Shown in pieces: positions 62,601-64,000 of a stretch of 64,000 nt of DNA. This stretch comes from Paenibacillus artemisiicola (lineage in GTDB: Bacteria > Bacillota > Bacilli > Paenibacillales > Paenibacillaceae): assembly GCF_017652985.1 (NCBI RefSeq), contig NZ_JAGGDJ010000017.1:1-64000 (forward strand), in the 5' to 3' direction. The notes beneath the pieces were generated by a model. That model ran no database searches. It saw nothing but the letters and a program-made list of their open reading frames with translations, and was not told the origin of the DNA. The stretch's first letter is position 1, and the number at the start of each line of letters is the position of its first letter. A program made the translations under genes and the position numbers.

Positions 62601-64000
62601 AGCAACGGGATGAACACCAAATTGAAAAACGTGCTGCTCAAGTATCCTAATCTGCTTTACGTTTACGGTCATGACCACGGAGGTCCGACGGCGTTTATTG
62701 AAAGGGATACCTACGAACGCGTGACGCCTTATAATGCGGACGGCAGCATCGAGGCGACCCGCAACGCCCGCTCGAGCGGTTTTGTATCCGAATTTGGCGG
62801 CTCATTGAGCTATTATAACAATCGCTTCAACCCGGGATGGCTTTCGGCCTTACAGCCTCAGGTCGTGCAGTCGCTCATGATTTATGTCTATGCCGATCAT
62901 TACGAACTGCAAATGAAGAACTACGGCGAACAGACGGGGGCGGTGGAGACGCCGCGATCCTACAAAATTCCGTTCAAGTTTTTCATGACTTCTCCCGAGT
63001 ACGCCATTGATAGAGTCCGAGGCACGATCACCAACATTGCCCATAAGACGACGGTTGGCGATTTCATTAAAGGGATGGACAATGCCGGCGAAATCAAAGT
63101 TTATGACCTTGAAGGTACCGAGATTACGGACGCGAGCCGCTTTATCCGGTCGGACATGACCGTCAAGCGCATCGTGAACGGCACCGAAGGCGATTCCTTG
63201 CGGGTGATGGTCAACAAAGCCGCCGCAAACGCCGACGGTCCTAAACCGCTGGATATCGTACCTTCCTCTGCGGACACGGAGATGGTGGCAGGCGTGGACC
63301 AGAAAGACAATAAGATTGTGGTCTACAAGCAAAACCGTCCGGACTGGAACGACGGCGATGCCGTTGTATGGAGCTGGAGCCCCACTGCTAAGCTGGGATT
63401 CAGAAATATAGACAAATATACAAACGCCAGCGACGCGAAACTGCGCTACAGCGATTTTTACGGCGGGTATGTGGCGATTACCACCGCCTCCGGAGGCTTT
63501 GTGGGCATTATAGACTATGAAACGAAAGAGAGTCTGTTTTCCCGTAATACGATTGTAGAAAACAACCCGCATTCCATCGAACTGCTGCCGGATGGCAATA
63601 TTGCCGTCGCGAGCAGCACGGGCAATACGCTCACCGTATACGCGGCTTCTCAGGGCGACAGCAGCGGCTACTATTCCCAAGTGACCTTGCCCGGCGCTCA
63701 CGGCGTGACGTGGGATCCGAAGCGGAACGTGCTCTGGGCCATCGGAGATTATCAGGTGGTCGGGTATGCTGTCACCGGGACAGTAGAGCGGCCTGTTTTG
63801 ACGCCGCGAGAGGACTTAGCGTATGATCTTCCTCCTGCCCAAGGGGATACCGGAGCGTGGGGCCACGATTTGTACCCGGTTTACGGGAACGATGACCTGT
63901 ATTGGGTAGTCACCGGCGACAATGTATTCCAATTTGATGCGGCCGCGGGCACCGTCACAACGGAATTCGAGGGTTACGATGATCTTTACAGCAGGAACAT
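59670..64000 (+). CDS. Giant secreted metallophosphoesterase with duplicated beta-helix (3' end outside window)
   Basis: The frame is open from ATG 59670 (site AAAAGGGAG) to the right edge, at least 1443 residues. A signal peptide (~1-37) is followed by two tandem 364-residue repeats of GLUG-like beta-helix type, each beginning GxxxDPFQIxNExxLLFAV and containing FSGxFDGxGHKxxGL, VGGIVGSAYT and a W-D-F-(N/D)-TRWKMDAE end. From ~770 comes a calcineurin-like phosphoesterase domain (FSDMHLDYG, VLVSGDTIS, GNHDYEVG, LLGHYGF, YGHDHGG). A region of beta-propeller-like repeats follows (VAITTASGGFVGIIDYET, NIAVASSTGNTLTVY). It is the surface enzyme of the adjacent importer operon and lies 38 bp after the binding-protein gene. 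Substrate unknown; a phosphodiester-containing polymer is likely. Confidence 0.88.
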   Translation, partial: MQKMNKEKWVKPLLSIIMLFSLIVTVIPPVTTASAESAEEAISLAGNGTPQDPFQIGNEEELLFAVAKMNANDATYSSSKAYALVNEITLTQNFPMINVFSGMFDGQGHKIVGLNIAVPSGVTGNAGFIKQAKGSALIKDLILENASLTRSFSSLVRTQDGILVGYLSEQSMVSGVQVTGSIAVTVNGAAGDNDHVVGGIVGSAYTGTANGTVIEDSFFNGSVKLDGDVAFKVAQVGGIVGFTTNTVVRRNIAMGDIYNQVTPTANATYFNAALVAGLLSANSTLQNNVAYEGTIHYKWDVLTGSAANKDIGSLYGNTLTTVIGGNNLANEDIQMQRDEGADQNPSRITTKPNAGNVIHASITPKTLAELTQQSAYEATGWDFNTRWKMDAENGYPVLTFEEDPSGYQLFGDGSAADPFQIENEQDLLFAVQKMNDNDIIYRNSKSYVLTDDIALSQTFPMIDTFSGVFDGRGHKLTGLKIVAGDTGGNVGFIRTSSGNALIKDLIIEDASVTRVLTSAVRSQDGILVGYLSQTSRISGVQITGSIAVTVNGAAGDHDHAVGGIVGSAYTTTANGTVIEDSFFNGTVKLDGDAAFKVAQAGGIAGNTTNTVLRRNIAMGDIYNRVTPAANATYFNAALVAGFLSANSTLQNNVAYEGTIHYEWDVLTGSAADKDLGSLYGNTLTTVLGGNNLASEDIMMQREEGADQNPSRITTKPNAGNVIHASITPKTHAELAQQSNYEAINWDFDTRWKMDAEKGYPVLRFTSDGQEHEKPLYTIATFSDMHLDYGLQDKDDTIREQTRKAMAKIKAEENPDVVLVSGDTISTHGAPVWDTETVNKATSQITQAFEDTSKDGKVLYVNGNHDYEVGLTQYNSGAYIDKAMREGVGAYKDVLYEDADRQSNLLAYHYEIDGIHFIGMSTPYNGDGAINEYLYKPEAVEWVETILAGIGQEQPVILLGHYGFLDSRGLTPDYGISDSNGMNTKLKNVLLKYPNLLYVYGHDHGGPTAFIERDTYERVTPYNADGSIEATRNARSSGFVSEFGGSLSYYNNRFNPGWLSALQPQVVQSLMIYVYADHYELQMKNYGEQTGAVETPRSYKIPFKFFMTSPEYAIDRVRGTITNIAHKTTVGDFIKGMDNAGEIKVYDLEGTEITDASRFIRSDMTVKRIVNGTEGDSLRVMVNKAAANADGPKPLDIVPSSADTEMVAGVDQKDNKIVVYKQNRPDWNDGDAVVWSWSPTAKLGFRNIDKYTNASDAKLRYSDFYGGYVAITTASGGFVGIIDYETKESLFSRNTIVENNPHSIELLPDGNIAVASSTGNTLTVYAASQGDSSGYYSQVTLPGAHGVTWDPKRNVLWAIGDYQVVGYAVTGTVERPVLTPREDLAYDLPPAQGDTGAWGHDLYPVYGNDDLYWVVTGDNVFQFDAAAGTVTTEFEGYDDLYSRN
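59791..61974 (+). repeat. 1092-bp tandem internal duplication
   Basis: The two copies match in register at a 1092-bp offset: for example TTTAAAGTCGCTCAGG at 60360 and 61452, and GGATTACAACGAAGCC at 60709 and 61801. Long near-identical stretches occur in the second half of each copy, while the first halves have diverged more. Confidence 0.9.

Overview
The window looks like chromosomal DNA of a Gram-positive, probably spore-forming member of the Paenibacillaceae (a Paenibacillus- or Cohnella-like organism; this is an inference). Supporting signs are strong AGGAGG-type ribosome binding sites with GTG and TTG starts, Bacillus-type parE/parC, an S-layer-homology (SLH) surface protein, a YesM/YesN-type two-component pair beside LplB/YtcP-type permeases, a squalene-hopene-type cyclase, and operators resembling AraR, Fur and PhoP sites of Bacillus. 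No rRNA, tRNA, CRISPR array, transposase or integrase was seen.

Left part (1-33.9 kb) is GC-rich housekeeping and accessory chromosome. In order: the 3' part of a dynamin-like GTPase; a heterodimeric ABC exporter with one degenerate ATPase site; purT behind a long hairpin; an SGNH-hydrolase/ABC-2 exporter operon; parE-parC behind 68-bp tandem repeats; a MarR regulator; a leftward operon (response regulator, rRNA-type methyltransferase, RluA pseudouridine synthase, CapA-like lipoprotein) divergent from a 7TM-DISM histidine kinase; an XRE regulator; araA with AraR-like operators; a squalene-hopene/sporulenol-type cyclase; an ABC exporter behind a Fur-box promoter; an M29 aminopeptidase; a pnuC-nadR salvage operon; a GNAT acetyltransferase; and a padR / HAAS-like / 2TM-repeat membrane operon.

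Right part (33.9-64 kb) has visibly lower GC (except the 48.3-51.8 kb gene) and reads as one phosphorus-themed accessory region. It holds a Cof-type HAD phosphatase, a 2H cyclic phosphodiesterase, two cytoplasmic 5'-nucleotidase-family proteins bracketing a CUT1/Ugp-like importer (two permeases and a binding lipoprotein, no ATPase), a 1777-residue SLH-anchored protein combining a phosphodiester-glycosidase domain and a calcineurin-like phosphoesterase domain, a beta-helix/PKD/Fn3/PA14 secreted protein, a YolD-like protein, a YesM/YesN two-component system, an LplB/YtcP/LplA-type importer, and a very large secreted metallophosphoesterase with a 1092-bp internal duplication that runs off the right edge. 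TT(A/T/C)ACA-like hexamers at 11-bp spacing, the known layout of Bacillus PhoP boxes, precede the HAD gene (two copies of a duplicated promoter) and the YesM/YesN operon; a weaker set precedes the SLH gene. The most interesting hypothesis is that this region is a phosphate-starvation-induced system in which surface enzymes cut phosphodiester-containing polymers, two importers take up the products, and cytoplasmic phosphoesterases release phosphate.
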